Source: Welwitschia mirabilis (Eukaryota; Gnetophyta; Gnetopsida; Welwitschiales). From it: DNA of 64,000 nt. The position numbers and the translations under genes are program-made. The notes under the pieces were generated by a model that saw nothing but the letters and a program-made list of their open reading frames with translations, was not told the DNA's origin and searched no databases. Where the stretch lies: assembly GCA_051453625.1 (NCBI GenBank), contig JBOZIK010000001.1, positions 130,556,617 to 130,620,616 on the forward strand, read 5' to 3'. How positions within the stretch are numbered: the stretch's first letter is position 1; each line of letters begins with the position of its first letter. Shown here piece after piece: positions 48,689-61,025 of this stretch.

Positions 48689-50046
48689 TGATCTTGGTTT
48701 TACAGTGACTTGGATTTAATCAAATTTACACTAAGTATTATTCTTTATACAAGGATAATTAGGGTATGTTTTTTAGAATTTTTACACATAATTTTCTTTA
48801 ATGTAAGTTACAATTAAAAAGAAAAAAAGTAAAGAAAAGGGAGTGCATGATTTTGATTTGAAACTTAATCTAGAAAGATGGAAAGCAAGTAAGCTTCAAG
48901 TATCACCTACTTCATCCATTTGCAAGTTCCTCACTTAATCATATGTTGCTTAATCCTAAAACAAGCTTTAGACTATCAAGTATAAAGGCTCGGGTTATGG
49001 TGACATAATCTCATTCACCATTTGAGTGTTGGTGAATTCGATTGTCATTGATTCCTTGTAGCCTTATAATAAAAATAGAAAGTATAAACTAATAATATGC
49101 AAGATCCACAAAATTACTAAGACTATGAATCAATTAACTAAATGAAATTCACTTAGTTGGACAAAATAAAACTTAATAGTGTATTACTACTTAAGCATTC
49201 CTAATATAAACTAAATTAATACTAGCAATTACAAGAAATAACTTTGTAGTATTAAATAAAAAAAAACATATTACATTCAAGATGAAAGGAAGTAGAAAGG
49301 ACTTCTCAAGCTCCTTGAAAGTAATCTCACTTCCTAAAGAAGTGCTCAAAATCCCATCATGACTTAATGCTCTAAGGTTCTAACTTTGCCAAAATAAAGG
49401 ACATTACAATGAAGGGATCAAATCCCTTTTATAAGAAAATGAGGGGGTAGGAGGTGGTTATAATCCTTTGGCTTGTAGTAGTAGGTGAGTGATTACATAA
49501 TGATGGCATTAGGTAGGGCAATTTATCATTTTGTATAATTGGTAGAGATTCTTATAACGAAGCAAACACTTGGCTTCTGGATGCTGCAGCTACTACCAAC
49601 TACTATTGTTGTCATGTATTTCCCTCATCATCCTACTCAACAATGCCATGTATCACTACTATAAGTCTTCATCATAACCACTATGTGTCATCAAGAATTT
49701 AATTTATTTTTGATGTGGAATTTGATTAAGCACATAACTACATTTGACTTAATTCTTTATGAGAAATCAACAACAAAAAATTAAAGTGTTCTATCCTCAT
49801 AGATCGGTGGCACTAGTAGTCCTAGCTAGTGATACTAGCGTTTTGGTTTGGATGATCATAAAATTTTGGCATATTCTTTAAAATGCATGAAATACCTTGA
49901 AAATGTCATGGGCAACTGATAAATATATATTTATTTTGAAAATCAATAGAAGATGTTTTTTAGAAAAAATTGATTATATTAATGTCTTTAATTAAAGTAA
50001 ACTAGTTATTTAGCTTAATTGTAATGTTAATTTTTACATGTTAGCA
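48689..50046 (-). repeat. Element C 3' LTR
   Basis: Begins TGATCTTGGTTTTA and ends CATGTTAGCA on the plus strand, giving canonical TG...CA ends. It aligns along its length with 54778-56103. It includes a TATA-like TTATAAAAGGG on the minus strand (about 49435-49422). Confidence 0.88.
49422..49435 (-). promoter_or_regulatory. TATA box in element C LTR
   Basis: Minus-strand TTATAAAAGGGATT, at the same LTR position as TATAAAAGGG in element A. Confidence 0.6.
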
Positions 50047-50062
50047 CACCCTCTAACTAGAC
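50047..50062 (-). promoter_or_regulatory. Polypurine tract of element C
   Basis: The minus strand reads AGTTAGAGGGTG immediately before the LTR start TGCTAACATG. Element A has GATTAGGGGG at this place. Confidence 0.7.
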
Positions 50063-50849
50063 TTTTGCTAGTGCCTTAGCAAAAAGTTGGTAATTATATG
50101 TTTAAACATGGAAAAATTGTTTAAGTCAAAGTGCTCATGCACAAAAAATTATATAACTTTGAAAAATTTTTATGACCAATTTTCAACAATAAAGGCATTA
50201 AAATGAAAAAATTTGGTGAAAAATAATGTGAAAACCAGATTCCATACCTCCCACAGCTAAACTAAACTTTTTCCTTAAAGTTATATGGTAAAAAAACATT
50301 TAAATCATTTAAGAAAATAACCTTAAAAAGATTATGATGAATCCTTTTATTAAAAACCATGCAAAATAATGCAACTAAGCTAGGGGAAAGGAAAAAGTAA
50401 CTATAGCAAAACAAATATTTTAACTGCAAAGAGGAAAAATTCAATCCTTAAAAATGATTTATGTCTTATGAATTATTCCTCATGAAATAGGGGTAAAGTA
50501 AAGTAAAAGTGGAAATGGAAAAATGAACATGCGTTAAAGGCTAAACCATAAAACCAATGAATAAATGAGTAATCCTACCTAAGTTAATGGCCTTTATTAT
50601 ATTTTGCTATTTTCAGTGGACCTTGATATTAACTAAGCATAGTATCAACCAAGTAACTTATACAAATTTAAGAAATCACTGTAAATCCTAAGTATGAAAG
50701 TTGACAGACAACAAGACATAGAAAGCCTCCGATTTCCATCTTTTACTTTCCATTACTTTTCATTTCTACTAGTGTATATATTTTTAGTTTAATCCTTTAA
50801 ATCACATTAAGCATCTAGTATTATGACATTTTCTACCAATAGAGTTAAG

Positions 50850-51060
50850 CATGTTGTTTTATGCAGAAATTAGTGTTGCATTGCCATCGAACGTTTATAG
50901 CCTTGATGCAATTGATTATGTCACAATTAAATCATTAAAGCCGCATTACCAGTGAGCTTCCATNNNNNNNNNNGAGATATATTCTTTTCTTTTGTTCATC
51001 TTCTCATGTTCATTTTTAATGCTCATTTAAAGGGGCCATTAGCTCATTGACCTAATCAAG
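50850..51060 (-). repeat. Conserved non-coding block, element C
   Basis: The inverted counterpart of the blocks at 37350 and 57220. A 10-N gap (50964-50973) falls inside it. Confidence 0.72.
50964..50973. other. Assembly gap (10 N)
   Basis: Ten undetermined bases within the conserved block of element C. Confidence 0.99.
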
Positions 51061-51484
51061 ATAAATCTTATCCTCATTAAAAGCTTTAGGATTTAAGGAG
51101 CATAATACAAAGGTAGATCCTATTATTTTAATCAAGTTTTATCAAAATCAGAGGCTTTAAGCGAATGTGCTCTTAATACTCACATTCAAAATAAGCATAT
51201 TCTTTCTTAAAAACCCATAATTATACTTAATTTTAACTATTATCTAGATGATAATGAGATTGCTTATTATTGATTTTTGGTTAAAGGTCATTAATCTGGG
51301 ACCATAAGTCTTAGAAATTCATAGGTTGATGGCTAGGATGGATGGTTTATGGGATTAATGAGATGTTTTGAAAATGGATTTGATGTGTGAAAAGCCTTAA
51401 GAAGATAGTGAAATGAGTGATAGTGATGTGAAGTATTCATGAGAAAATCATTCTTAGGAAAAACATTGGGTTTTGTAGTATGAC

Positions 51485-52000
51485 TTATAACAGAAGACTC
51501 AAAAGGATTATGACTATTAGGTTTGGAGTCAAAGAATCAAAATTTAAATGATGGCATCTAATGGAAAATATTTGGCTCATAAGGAGAAATTTAGAGTTGT
51601 AAATTTGGTTAACATTATTACCCTCTTTAGCATTTTCTGGTAATCTCATCATATTGAAAATATTTAGGTTTAAAGTCATATTATCAAATGATATCTTCAT
51701 TTAACCATTCTTATAATTAATTAAAGAATTTGAAGTTACAAGAAAAGGTTTTACTAAAATGGTCGGCACTAAATTACATTTTGTTACATCCATTTCTAAA
51801 ACAATGAAGTATATTGGAAAATAGTAGTTATCGACTTGGACTATTACATCTTAGACTATTTCTAATGATGAATTCATAGAGTTATCGATCACTTACAATT
51901 AGATCTTAGTGTGTTCAATATCATCTAAGCCAAGTTCCTTATACATATAATGGAGTAGGATGTTGACATTTGCTCCTAGATATAACAAGGCTTGCTTAAT
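51485..52000 (-). pseudogene. Element C protease
   Basis: Reads LLYLGANVNILLHYMYKELG near 51990-51930, so the catalytic Asp of LLDLGA is Tyr. A 71-codon open stretch (51700-51485) covers MKISFDNMTLNLNIFNMMRL, the C-terminal end of the domain and a short tail. Between them a block like LVPTILVKPFLVTSNSLIN can be followed with frameshifts. Confidence 0.85.
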
Positions 52001-52399
52001 GTATTTATCCCTAATTATAATGGCTATTATTGGGTAACTTGGATCTTTGTACTTAGGCAGAAACTAAATCTGAATGATTGTGCTAGTTTATTGGGCTAAG
52101 AAGGCTTTGTTCTTTACATTCATTAATCTCTTTATCATGTACATATCCTTAAGGAACTTTGTGTATGAGGGCACCTTTTTAATTACTTCTAAAATAGGCA
52201 TATTAATTTTAACTTCCTTTAGAGTTTGTAAGGCCTCTAACTATTATTTCTCAATGTTCTCCTTTCTAAGGCATTACGGAAAAGGTAAAGGTTCTTTATA
52301 AATGGGTGAATGTTTTTCTTAAGTCTTGTACCTTTTCTTTACTTAAAGCTTTGGGGAAGGATAAAGGTTCTTGGTAAAGTTCTATCTTTTGCTTTTTTC

Positions 52400-53760
52400 T
52401 TCCCCTCATCTTTAGATTCTAATTTATGCCTTGGTTTATCTCTGTGCCATTTCTAAGGTGAATAACTTTGGTTTGTTTTAAGTGGTTTAACCCTTCTTCA
52501 ACAAATTTTACTCCTTTAGAATTTAACTGAGCACTCATAGGGATTTTTTCGAGATCTCTATGATTTAAGATAAGATAGAATTTATGTTTGGGCTTGTTGG
52601 ACTTGTTGAAGAATTTGTGAGATAGATTGGGTATTTTTCTTAAGATTGGTTAATGAAGAGGATTGTTGCTTGAGGATTGATTCATGGTCACAATTGATTT
52701 AGACTTTATTTTCCATGAATTTACTTACTGGTTCCTCAAAAGGATTAGATGGAGATGGTTTTTGGTAATTTTATAGAGAGGATGATAAAGAAAAAGGGTT
52801 TCTTAGTTGATTTATTTAATTATCTTACTTTTCAGAAAAAAAGGGGTGACTCCTTTACCTAGGATTATATGTGTTTGAGTAAGGGTTATTTTTTGGGTTT
52901 TTCCACTTATGCCTATCACATGTACTTGCTCATTAAAAATGTTTTAAAATAAAGGGATATAGGTACACTTGGTTGTTTCATGTATATCTATATGACAAAT
53001 CAAGAATTTTAGTTTAGTGCCCAAGTCAAAAAGTGAGGGTGAGTTAGTTAAAGATTATTCTCTCCAAGCTAATTCATTTATCTTATTATTTACTTCAAAA
53101 TTTTTAGGGACTTTGAAAACACTTGTTTACCTAATAGAATGATGATATCTATATGGCTTGGTAGGCTTCTTCTAATTTTTAGAACTCTCAGTTATGATTT
53201 CTAGATATTCCCAAATCTCATCTAAGGACATGCTAAGAAAGTTTCCTTTACTCATCATCTTAACTAATTGTCTATTGCTTGTAGTTAATCCATCATAAAA
53301 GAAACTTATTTCCCTCTTATGCTCAAATCCCTATTAGGGGAATTCTTCTAATAAGTCTTTAAATTTCTTTAGGGCTTGAAAAAATGTTTCATGTTCTTTT
53401 TGCTGGTAATTCATGATTTCTTTTCTAAATGAATTCATTTTCTGATTAAGAAAACATTTTGACATGAAAGCCTTATTTAAATTAGTCCAAGTTCTAATGG
53501 AAAAATATTTGAGAATATATAGCTAATATTTTACCTTTTGCTTTAAGGAAAATAAAAATAAAATAAGCCTAAGAGCATCATGAGTGTTTTAATATTAGAG
53601 GATAGTTGCTAAGACACACTCAAATTCCTTAAGATGAAGATATGAGTCCTTAGATCCTAAGCCATGGAAGTAAGGCAACAGCTAGATGGTTGAAGGCTTA
53701 AACTCTAACCTTTAATTGATGGATGATTATATAATGCATGAAGGTGTTCCTAGGCATTAT
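52400..53760 (-). pseudogene. Element C gag
   Basis: The minus strand contains an RT-free gag with the zinc knuckle text CHIDIHETTKC near 53010-52970 (preceded by LKFLI, so the first Cys is lost), and a downstream EEPVSKFMENKV-type coil block near 52740. Upstream, near 53230-53180, is the MSLDEIWEYLEI-like block shared with elements A and B. Frames are broken in several places. Confidence 0.75.
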
Positions 53761-54754
53761 GGTTGAAGATAATTACAAAGAGTTTACCTAAGTTGGTTAA
53801 CATTAGCTGTAGTAGCTTATCATTTAATCACCTCTTGGATAAAGTAATAGACAATTAATTAGGTAATTAGTTATTAATTAGATGCTACTCCACTACATTG
53901 GTCATTTGAATCTTGTTGTCGTTGGGATGAGGGATCTTCTTAGTCATTTTGGGAGCTTGATGCTTATTCCCTTTAGGAATCATCATGGTGTTCGTTTTTT
54001 TGTGTGCTTCTTAGATCAGTAAAGGGGTTCATGTCATTTAAAGAATTTCTAACTAATCTTTCGGATTCATCATGGATCAAGGCATGAAAAAAATAGGTTC
54101 AAACAAGTTTTAGGTTAGTTAAAGAGGGTTTTTCGTAGAGCCTGTAAGTCAAAAAGGTTTATGGATTTTCATAGATGTTTAAGAAAAATTCTCAAATCCT
54201 TTGGGTTACAAAATCCAATAGTGTCGATTAGGGTAGGTGGTGGTACTAGTTAGAATGTGAGTTCTAGTTTCAGAAAAATAATGTGAGTTCACAATTACCT
54301 CACAGAATGTTTTGTGTATCCTGATCATAGAGAAATTAAACCAAAATGATAAACTTAAGTGCTTATAACCCAATTCTTGACGAAATTATGGTAAAATATA
54401 TTATATAATTAATATTTTAACACAATGAATTCATAGAACAAAAAATTAAAAAAATGTAGAAAATAAAAGAAGCACATAATGTAAGTTAAAAATTTTAAGT
54501 TTTTTCCCTCCTTAACACAACATACAAAAACACACTATTAGACTTGCAAAATAAAATAAGTTAGAGAAAAATAAAATCAAACTTATCACAGACCAGTTCG
54601 GATATCACTAGAATGACTAGTACCAACCATTAGAGAACACATAAAAGAATGAAAAGAGAGGACCAATTTAAGTATCACTAGAATGGACTAGTACCCACCA
54701 CTAAAAAAATAAAAACTAACTATAAAACTTATAAAAAAAGACTTATTACCTTTA

Positions 54755-54772
54755 TTCTTGGTAATAATGCAA
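54755..54772 (-). promoter_or_regulatory. Primer-binding site of element C, tRNA-Asp type, decayed
   Basis: The minus strand reads TTGCATTATTACCAAGAA, against TGGCGCCGTTGCCGGGGA. Nine positions match, and eight of the nine differences are G-to-A or C-to-T transitions. It lies just inside the 5' LTR. Confidence 0.75.
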
Positions 54773-54777
54773 AAACA

Positions 54778-56103
54778 TAATTGTGGTTTTATTTTGATCT
54801 GAATTTAACAAAGTTTGCACTTGGTATCATTTCTTTCACAAATATAACTAGGGTAGGTTTTTTAGAAGTTTTACACTAACTTTTTCTTAATGCAAGTTAA
54901 AATTAAAAAGAAGAAAAGGAAAGAATAGGAAGTTGATGATTTTGGTTTAAAAACTCATTCAGAAATATGGAAAATAACCTCTAAGTATCACCCGATTCAT
55001 CCTCTTACAAGTTCCTCACTCAATCATATGTTTCTTAATCCTAAAACAAACTTCAAACCATCAAGTATAAAGGCTTGGGTTATGGTGACATAATCTCATT
55101 CACTGTTTGAGTGTTGATGAATTTGATTGCCATTGATCCCTTCTAGTCTTATAATAAAAATGAAAAGTATAAACTAATAGTGTGTAAGATCCATGAAATT
55201 ATTAAGACTATGAATCAATTAAATAAATCAAATTCAGTCAGTTAACTAAAATAAAACTTGATAATGTGTTGTTACTTAAGCATTCATAGCACAAACTAAA
55301 TTAAAATTAACAATCAAAAGAAACAACTCCTTAGTAGTAAATCAGAAGAAAGCACATTACATCCAAGATGGAAGGAAATAAGAAGGACTTCTCAAGCTCT
55401 TTAACAGCAAGCTCACTGCCTAAAGAAGTGCTCAGAAGGCCATTACGACTTAATACTCCAAGGCTCTATCCTTGCAAAAATAAGAGATACTACAATAGAG
55501 GGCTCAAGGATCTTTTGGGGGTAGGGGATGGTCACAAGCCTTTGGCTTGTAGCGTTACGTGAGTGGTTACATAATGATGGCATTAGGTAAGATATTTTAT
55601 CATCTTTTACAATTAGTAGAGATTCTTATGATGATAACAAAATGTGGATGCTATAGCTATTACCAACTGTTGTTTCTTCCTTATCATCCTACTCAACAAT
55701 GCCAGATGTCACTACTATGAGTCCTCATCATCACCACCATGTGTTATCTAAAATGCAGTTTATTTTTTATTTGTAATTTAATCAATCCCATATCTGCATC
55801 TGATTTAATTCTTTATAACAACTCAAGAACATAAGAATTGAAGTGGTCGACTCTCATAAACTAGTGGCATTGGTAGTACTAACCAGTAGCGCTAGTATTT
55901 TGTCTTAATGATCATAAAATTTCAGCATATCCTTTAAAATTCATTAAATACACTAAAAATGTTATAGATAACTGATAAATCCATAATTATTATGCTAATT
56001 AATAGAAGACATGTTTTGAGACAAAATTAATTCTATTAATTTCTTTCATTAAGGTAAATTGGTCATTTCGCTTAATCATAACATCAACTTTTACATGTTA
56101 ATA
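54778..56103 (-). repeat. Element C 5' LTR
   Basis: Aligns with 48689-50046. The end bases have decayed from TG to TA on the left and from CA to TA on the right. The two LTRs are clearly diverged, with many substitutions per 100 bases, so the insertion is old. Confidence 0.85.
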
Positions 56104-56108
56104 ATGAT
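56104..56108. repeat. Target-site duplication, right copy (ATGAT)
   Basis: Identical to 48684-48688. Marks the right edge of element C. Confidence 0.9.
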
Positions 56109-57219
56109 CTTAAAAACTCTAAAGTCTAATTTCAATTGACCAATACCTCTTTAAAATCACCATTAGGAATACTTGAGGATATAAAATTCAAGTAAATAAC
56201 TACCATTTCTTGATAGACTTCATTATTTAAAAATGGAAATAATGAAACATAGTTTAGTACCAATCAATTTAGGAAGATCTTTTCTTAAACATCCAATGCT
56301 CTTATTAATTATAGGAATTATCAAATGAAAATACCATTTAGCAACGTAACTAGAAAATTAAATATTTTTAACATAACAAAATGAGTAGGCAACCCTAAAT
56401 AAGTTAATTTTATTAACAAAATTTGCAGATTTAAATGTTTCCCTCATGAGCTAAATGTTTCCTCCTCTTCTTTATCTTTTAATGTTGGATCAAATATTGA
56501 TCATGTAAACAAATCTTTTCATGCTTTGGAATTACCTTATAAAAATGGAGAATATATTTCTCATGATTCGATTGAACCTCCTTGCAATAAATATGTTTTA
56601 CATCATCTTCTAGAAAAACATAAATATGTTATAAGATGGACCTCATATGACTTTGAAAACTAGAATCTCGTATTTTCAACTCCCATGTTTTATCTAAATT
56701 TTTGAACTTGTGTGCAGAGTCTTCTTCATAAAAATGTTCTCCATCCTATACCATCACTTTCCCACTTTGAACATAATAGGTGCAATGCTTTTGAATTTTC
56801 TTTCTGACATACCATTGAAGAAGCTCCTGATAATTGAAACATGAATGGTTTAAGTCATTTCACAAGAAAACAAGTGTTGCCTAAGGATATTGTTCTCATG
56901 AAAACCCCCAGACAATCATTTCCTTAATGTCTCCATCCAACCCAATGTTCACTTATGAATTTATAAGCCTTACAGACCCTAGTTAGTGGCCTTTAATAAA
57001 AATTAACAATAAGAGATCTCACATCATTTTGAGCAAATGTTATGATTAAGTACATTTATGGGTTTCTAAGAAAAATTTACATTCATTTTGAGTATGATTT
57101 TTAAAGTCACATTAACTTAAGGTCTCCAATTTTGGTGAAATGTGGATGAAAAAGATGGAATCTACCTTTATATTATGTTCCTTATGTTTAAATTTTTTGA
57201 TGGGGATAAGATTTTTCTT

Positions 57220-57510
57220 GACTAAGATAATGAATTAATGACCCCTCTTATATGCCAAAAAAAAAAAAAAAAGATACTATAAGAAGAAGAATTAAAAAAA
57301 ATATAATATCTCTTATTCGAAAGCATATCTCGTTAATCACTTAATTGGATTTAGTTAACTACATCAAAGATATGGACACTCACTAACATATCGTTCTAAT
57401 GATCTAATGACAAAATAATCAATTGCATTAGGGCTATAGATACTTGTTAGTAATTTAGCACTAATTTCTTCATAAAATAACATGCTTAACTCTATTGGCA
57501 AAAAATTTCA
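57220..57510 (+). repeat. Conserved non-coding block, element B
   Basis: Matches the blocks at 16720 and 37350: 'taatga..taatgacccc', 'atcactt', 'ttagttaactacat', 'gggctata' and 'aacatgcttaactctattgg'. It includes a poly-A run near 57258-57273. Confidence 0.72.
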
Positions 57511-57568
57511 TAACACTGGATGCTTAATGTGATGCAAAATGCTTAAAACAAAGAACATATGTGTTGGT

Positions 57569-57600
57569 TTTATATATATATATATATATATACACATACA
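57569..57600. repeat. (TA)n then (CATA)n microsatellite
   Basis: A TA dinucleotide run followed directly by ACATACATACATACA. Confidence 0.95.
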
Positions 57601-58306
57601 TACATACACAAAGAAAAATGTGGGAATTAGAGGCCTTCTGATTTTTGTTATCTTTAACTTTTACACTTAAGATTTGCTATAATTTCTTAAACTCTTCTAA
57701 GTTATTTTGTTAATACTATGTTTATTTGATATTTAGATTTATTTTAAAAATACAAAATATAATAAGGCCATTGACCTAGCTATGTTGTCTCTTGTATTCA
57801 TTGATTACATGATTAAGTCCTTTGTCATATTTTCATTTTTCATCTCCATCGGTCATTCCACTTCACCCCAATTTCATGAGAAATAACATCATAAAGCATC
57901 AACTTTTTCTTATGGATTGACTCTTCACTTAGCATTTTTTAGGTAGAAATAAAAGATGATCATCTCTCGTTAGGAAGTTTTTTTTCTTTTCCTTGCTCTG
58001 TATCTTTTTCTTTCAGATAAAAAGTATGTCAAGATATATTTTCTTAAAGATACGTTCTCAAAATTATTTTAAGACTTTCTATCATAAAAATTTAATGAGA
58101 AAGTTCAGTTTTGATTAGGAGCATGGCATTTGTTTTTCATAAGATTTTTACGATTTTAATGCCTTATTTTCAAAAATTGATCATAAATTTTTTTAAAAAG
58201 ATATATTATTTTTTACACTTGCATACCTTTATGTAGAAAATTTTTTATGTTGATCACTTCATTATTAATTTTTTGCTAAGAATCTAACAAGAGTCTAGTT
58301 AGGAAA

Positions 58307-59640
58307 TGTGTAAAATGCAAAAATTAATATGTATATCAACTGTTTTAAGTTGATTTATTATAAATGAAGACATTAATCTGATTATTTTAATCATAAAATA
58401 CGTCTTCTGCTATTTGAAAAATAAAACTTGATTTCATGCTTTTCTCCATAATAATAGTAGATTTTTAGCCCTGTTTTGAAACTCATGACAAAAAATAGAC
58501 ACAATTCCACATAAAATAATGGTGGCAATTGAGACATGAGGTGGTGACATGTAGCAGTATCATTGAAAGACATGTGGAAAAGGCATGTGGTATTGGCACT
58601 AGAGACATGTGATAATAGTACTAGTTGGTAGAGGTATCTAGCTTTAAAGGCTACATGTTAAACTTATCATGATGAATGTTTTACCCAATGCTACAGAACA
58701 ACCTCTATCAAACGCTAAATGATGAAGATTTTACCTAATGCTACAAGACAAAATCTTATCTACGTAATGTTACATAAAAACCTCCATCAAACACTGTAGG
58801 ACAAAATCTTATCTACCTAATGCTAAATGATGAAGATTCTACCTACTACTACAAGCTAAAGGCCCTTAATCACCTCAATTCTACCCTTGCCAATAAAAGG
58901 GACTTGAGTCTTCTTTTGTAAATATCCTTTGTTTTGGTGAAGTAATAGAATCTTTAAAGCATCAAGTCAACATGGCCTTCTAAGCCCCTACTTTGGAAGT
59001 GAGCTTGATTCAGGGATGGCTTGAGGAGTTCTTACTAGCTTCACTCTTTCATTGATATAATGTATGTTTTTTATTTAATATACATAGCTATTCTCTTTTG
59101 ATTTCAAGTTGAAAATAACTTTCTACTTGTAATGCTTAAGTAACAACTAAGTTATTACGTTATATTGTTATCTACCTAAATTTCTTAGTCAATTGATTTA
59201 ATTCTCTTTCATCTGATGGATTTTGAGTACGTTAAGACCTTACTCTTCATTCTTATTTAAGGGCTATGAAGGATCAAGTGACTTTTGAATTCAATAATCC
59301 TCATATGGTGAATGAGGTTATGTTACCATGACTGAAGCCATCACTACTTGATGGCTTAAGTATGTTTCAGGAATTTGCATGATATCTTTGAACTGAAGCA
59401 GTGCTAGAGGATAAATCAAGTTGAACCTTGGAGGTTGTTTGTCTTCCTACCTCTTCAAACAAAGTTTCAATACATTTTCCACTTCTAACGTTTCTCACTT
59501 TTCTCCTTTCTTTAATTATAACTGCAAGATAAGTAGAAATTTATGTGATTCATGTTAAGAAACCATAATTATCTCTGTGGAATAATGATACTAGATCTTC
59601 CTCTAGTTTATTTTTGGTTTGATTATACTATAGACAATTA
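58307..59640 (+). repeat. Element B 3' LTR
   Basis: Starts TGTGTAAAATGCAAAAATTAA after the polypurine tract. Contains a decayed TATA region (AATAAAAGGG near 58892) and the shared 'gaatgaggttatgttaccatgac' segment near 59320. Short repeated units ('acctaatgctacaagac' and variants) occupy 58690-58850. The right edge is approximate. Confidence 0.75.
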
Positions 59641-60036
59641 AGTATCTTCTATCGAAGAGATCAAAAAATAAGCCAAAAATTTTGTGAATTTAAAATTCCT
59701 AAGCCAAGAAAGCTAAAACCTAAAAAATGTTTTTCATTGAAAATTTTTAATGAAAGAATAATGGATATATGATCTAAGAAAAATCAAGCCTTTACTTGCA
59801 AGAAGAAATGAGAATGATGATCTTTTACTATGCATTTGTCTATTTTAAACATATCTAAAAAAGGTTCTTCTCTAAGGTTACTCTAAGTGTAAGATGCACC
59901 ATGCAGAGAAAGATCTTTGTAGCCATGCTTAATGAGAAAATTTGAAAAAATATCTAGAAGGAAAAATTTAATAAAATTAATGTATTTCTCATGAAAAAAT
60001 TGAGGAAGAAAAAACAGATCTTAGAGAAACGAATTA
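59641..60036. other. Unassigned spacer
   Basis: AT-rich DNA between element B and the gene-fragment element. Nothing recognised. Confidence 0.45.
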
Positions 60037-60252
60037 AGCTTACATTATTGAGAGGTAAGACTCACACTTTTCAATTAAAATAATTGTCTATTTATACAGA
60101 GAGTTTTCTAACTATATTCCCTAAATAGCTGAGATAATCTCTCATTAGAATCTCATAGATACATGGTTCAGTTATGTACTTACATAGGTTCATCCTCTCA
60201 AATTAGTAATGAATCTAATCTTGTTTGAAATGTTGGCATTACATCCTTGTCA
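60037..60252 (-). repeat. Left (3') LTR of the gene-fragment element
   Basis: A 216-bp repeat beginning (minus strand) TGACAAGGATG and ending near GTAAGCT. A promoter-like CTGTATAAATAG lies at about 60101-60090. Its mate is at 62634-62850. Confidence 0.8.
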
Positions 60253-60266
60253 ATCACCCCCTTAAT
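60253..60266 (-). promoter_or_regulatory. Polypurine tract
   Basis: ATTAAGGGGGTGAT on the minus strand, directly followed by the LTR start TGACAAGG. The right-hand repeat has no such tract beside it, as expected for a 5' LTR. Confidence 0.75.
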
Positions 60267-61025
60267 GACAACATTCTAATTGTCATCTAATGCACCCCTT
60301 TAATGTATGTACTACATGTCATGCATCAAATCATGAAGCAATATCGACTAGGTTGGTCTTGAAGCTTTCTTGCTTCTGAGCAGAGATCTCATTTCTTTGT
60401 TGTTGATGGCGTCACCATGCTAGCTCTCCTTTGATGTTGTCGCATAGTGTTGAAGACTCAAATTGTCTTCTTAGGACTGCTCTTCTTTGGTTGCTGACTA
60501 GAGGAGGAAGACCTTATTGTGCATGAGCTCAATTGCACAACTTTGAACGTCAAGTTTTCTCGAGGACGTCTTCTCGAGGTGGAATTCGCCATCTTTAGCT
60601 ACATAAACAACTTTATAGTATGCCTGTGTTAGGTCACATTATTGTTGCAAGCTCGAGATCAATACATGCCTCATAGTTCTTAACTGCAACTAGGAACAAG
60701 GGGTTAGGTGCTTTCTTCAATTCCAAATCACCTTTTTACAAATTAAGGTGAACTATAAGAGAATTTTCTAAGGGCCTTACAAAATGGTAAATCAAGCCCT
60801 TTTGTCATCCCAAGAACAAAACATCACGTGAGTTATTATTTTTACATGGTCAGTCCTAAGATTCTATATGTAAACAAGAAAATGGAATGACTAATAACAA
60901 GAAATAAAGGGGTATTAAAATTTTGTCATTGAGAGACCATCTTCTCCCTTTCAATGGCTAGTGTTTTTCTTTTTTTCTCTATATATATATATATATATAA
61001 GAACAAACAATGGATGTATTACTCT
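60267..61025. other. Internal region without recognised gene
   Basis: Bases 60340-60640 are GC-richer than the rest of the window and contain a minus-strand open stretch with YKVVYVAKDGEFHLEKTSS, which I do not recognise. It may be another captured gene piece. Bases 60690-60960 return to AT-rich text. An (AT)n run sits at 60980-60999. Confidence 0.4.

Larger units (their letters stand above)
48689..56103 (-). mobile_element. Gypsy element C (gag-protease), complete, nested in element B
   Basis: LTRs at 48689-50046 and 54778-56103, 5-bp target duplications ATGAT on both sides, primer site at 54772-54755 (minus), gag (about 53760-52400), protease (about 52000-51485), conserved block (51060-50850), polypurine tract near 50060-50047. 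Total length about 7.4 kb, internal about 4.7 kb, with no RT, RNase H or integrase. It is the most complete member of the family and gives the reference structure. Both LTRs and all frames are mutated. Confidence 0.88.
56104..59640 (+). mobile_element. Gypsy element B, right part with 3' LTR
   Basis: Continues the protease (56104-56400, including SLKSPLGILED and NALINYRN-like text), then the conserved block (57220-57510), polypurine tract AGTTAGGAAA (about 58297-58306) and 3' LTR (58307 to about 59640). Internal length without element C is about 5.2 kb, similar to A and C. No RT or integrase. Confidence 0.8.
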
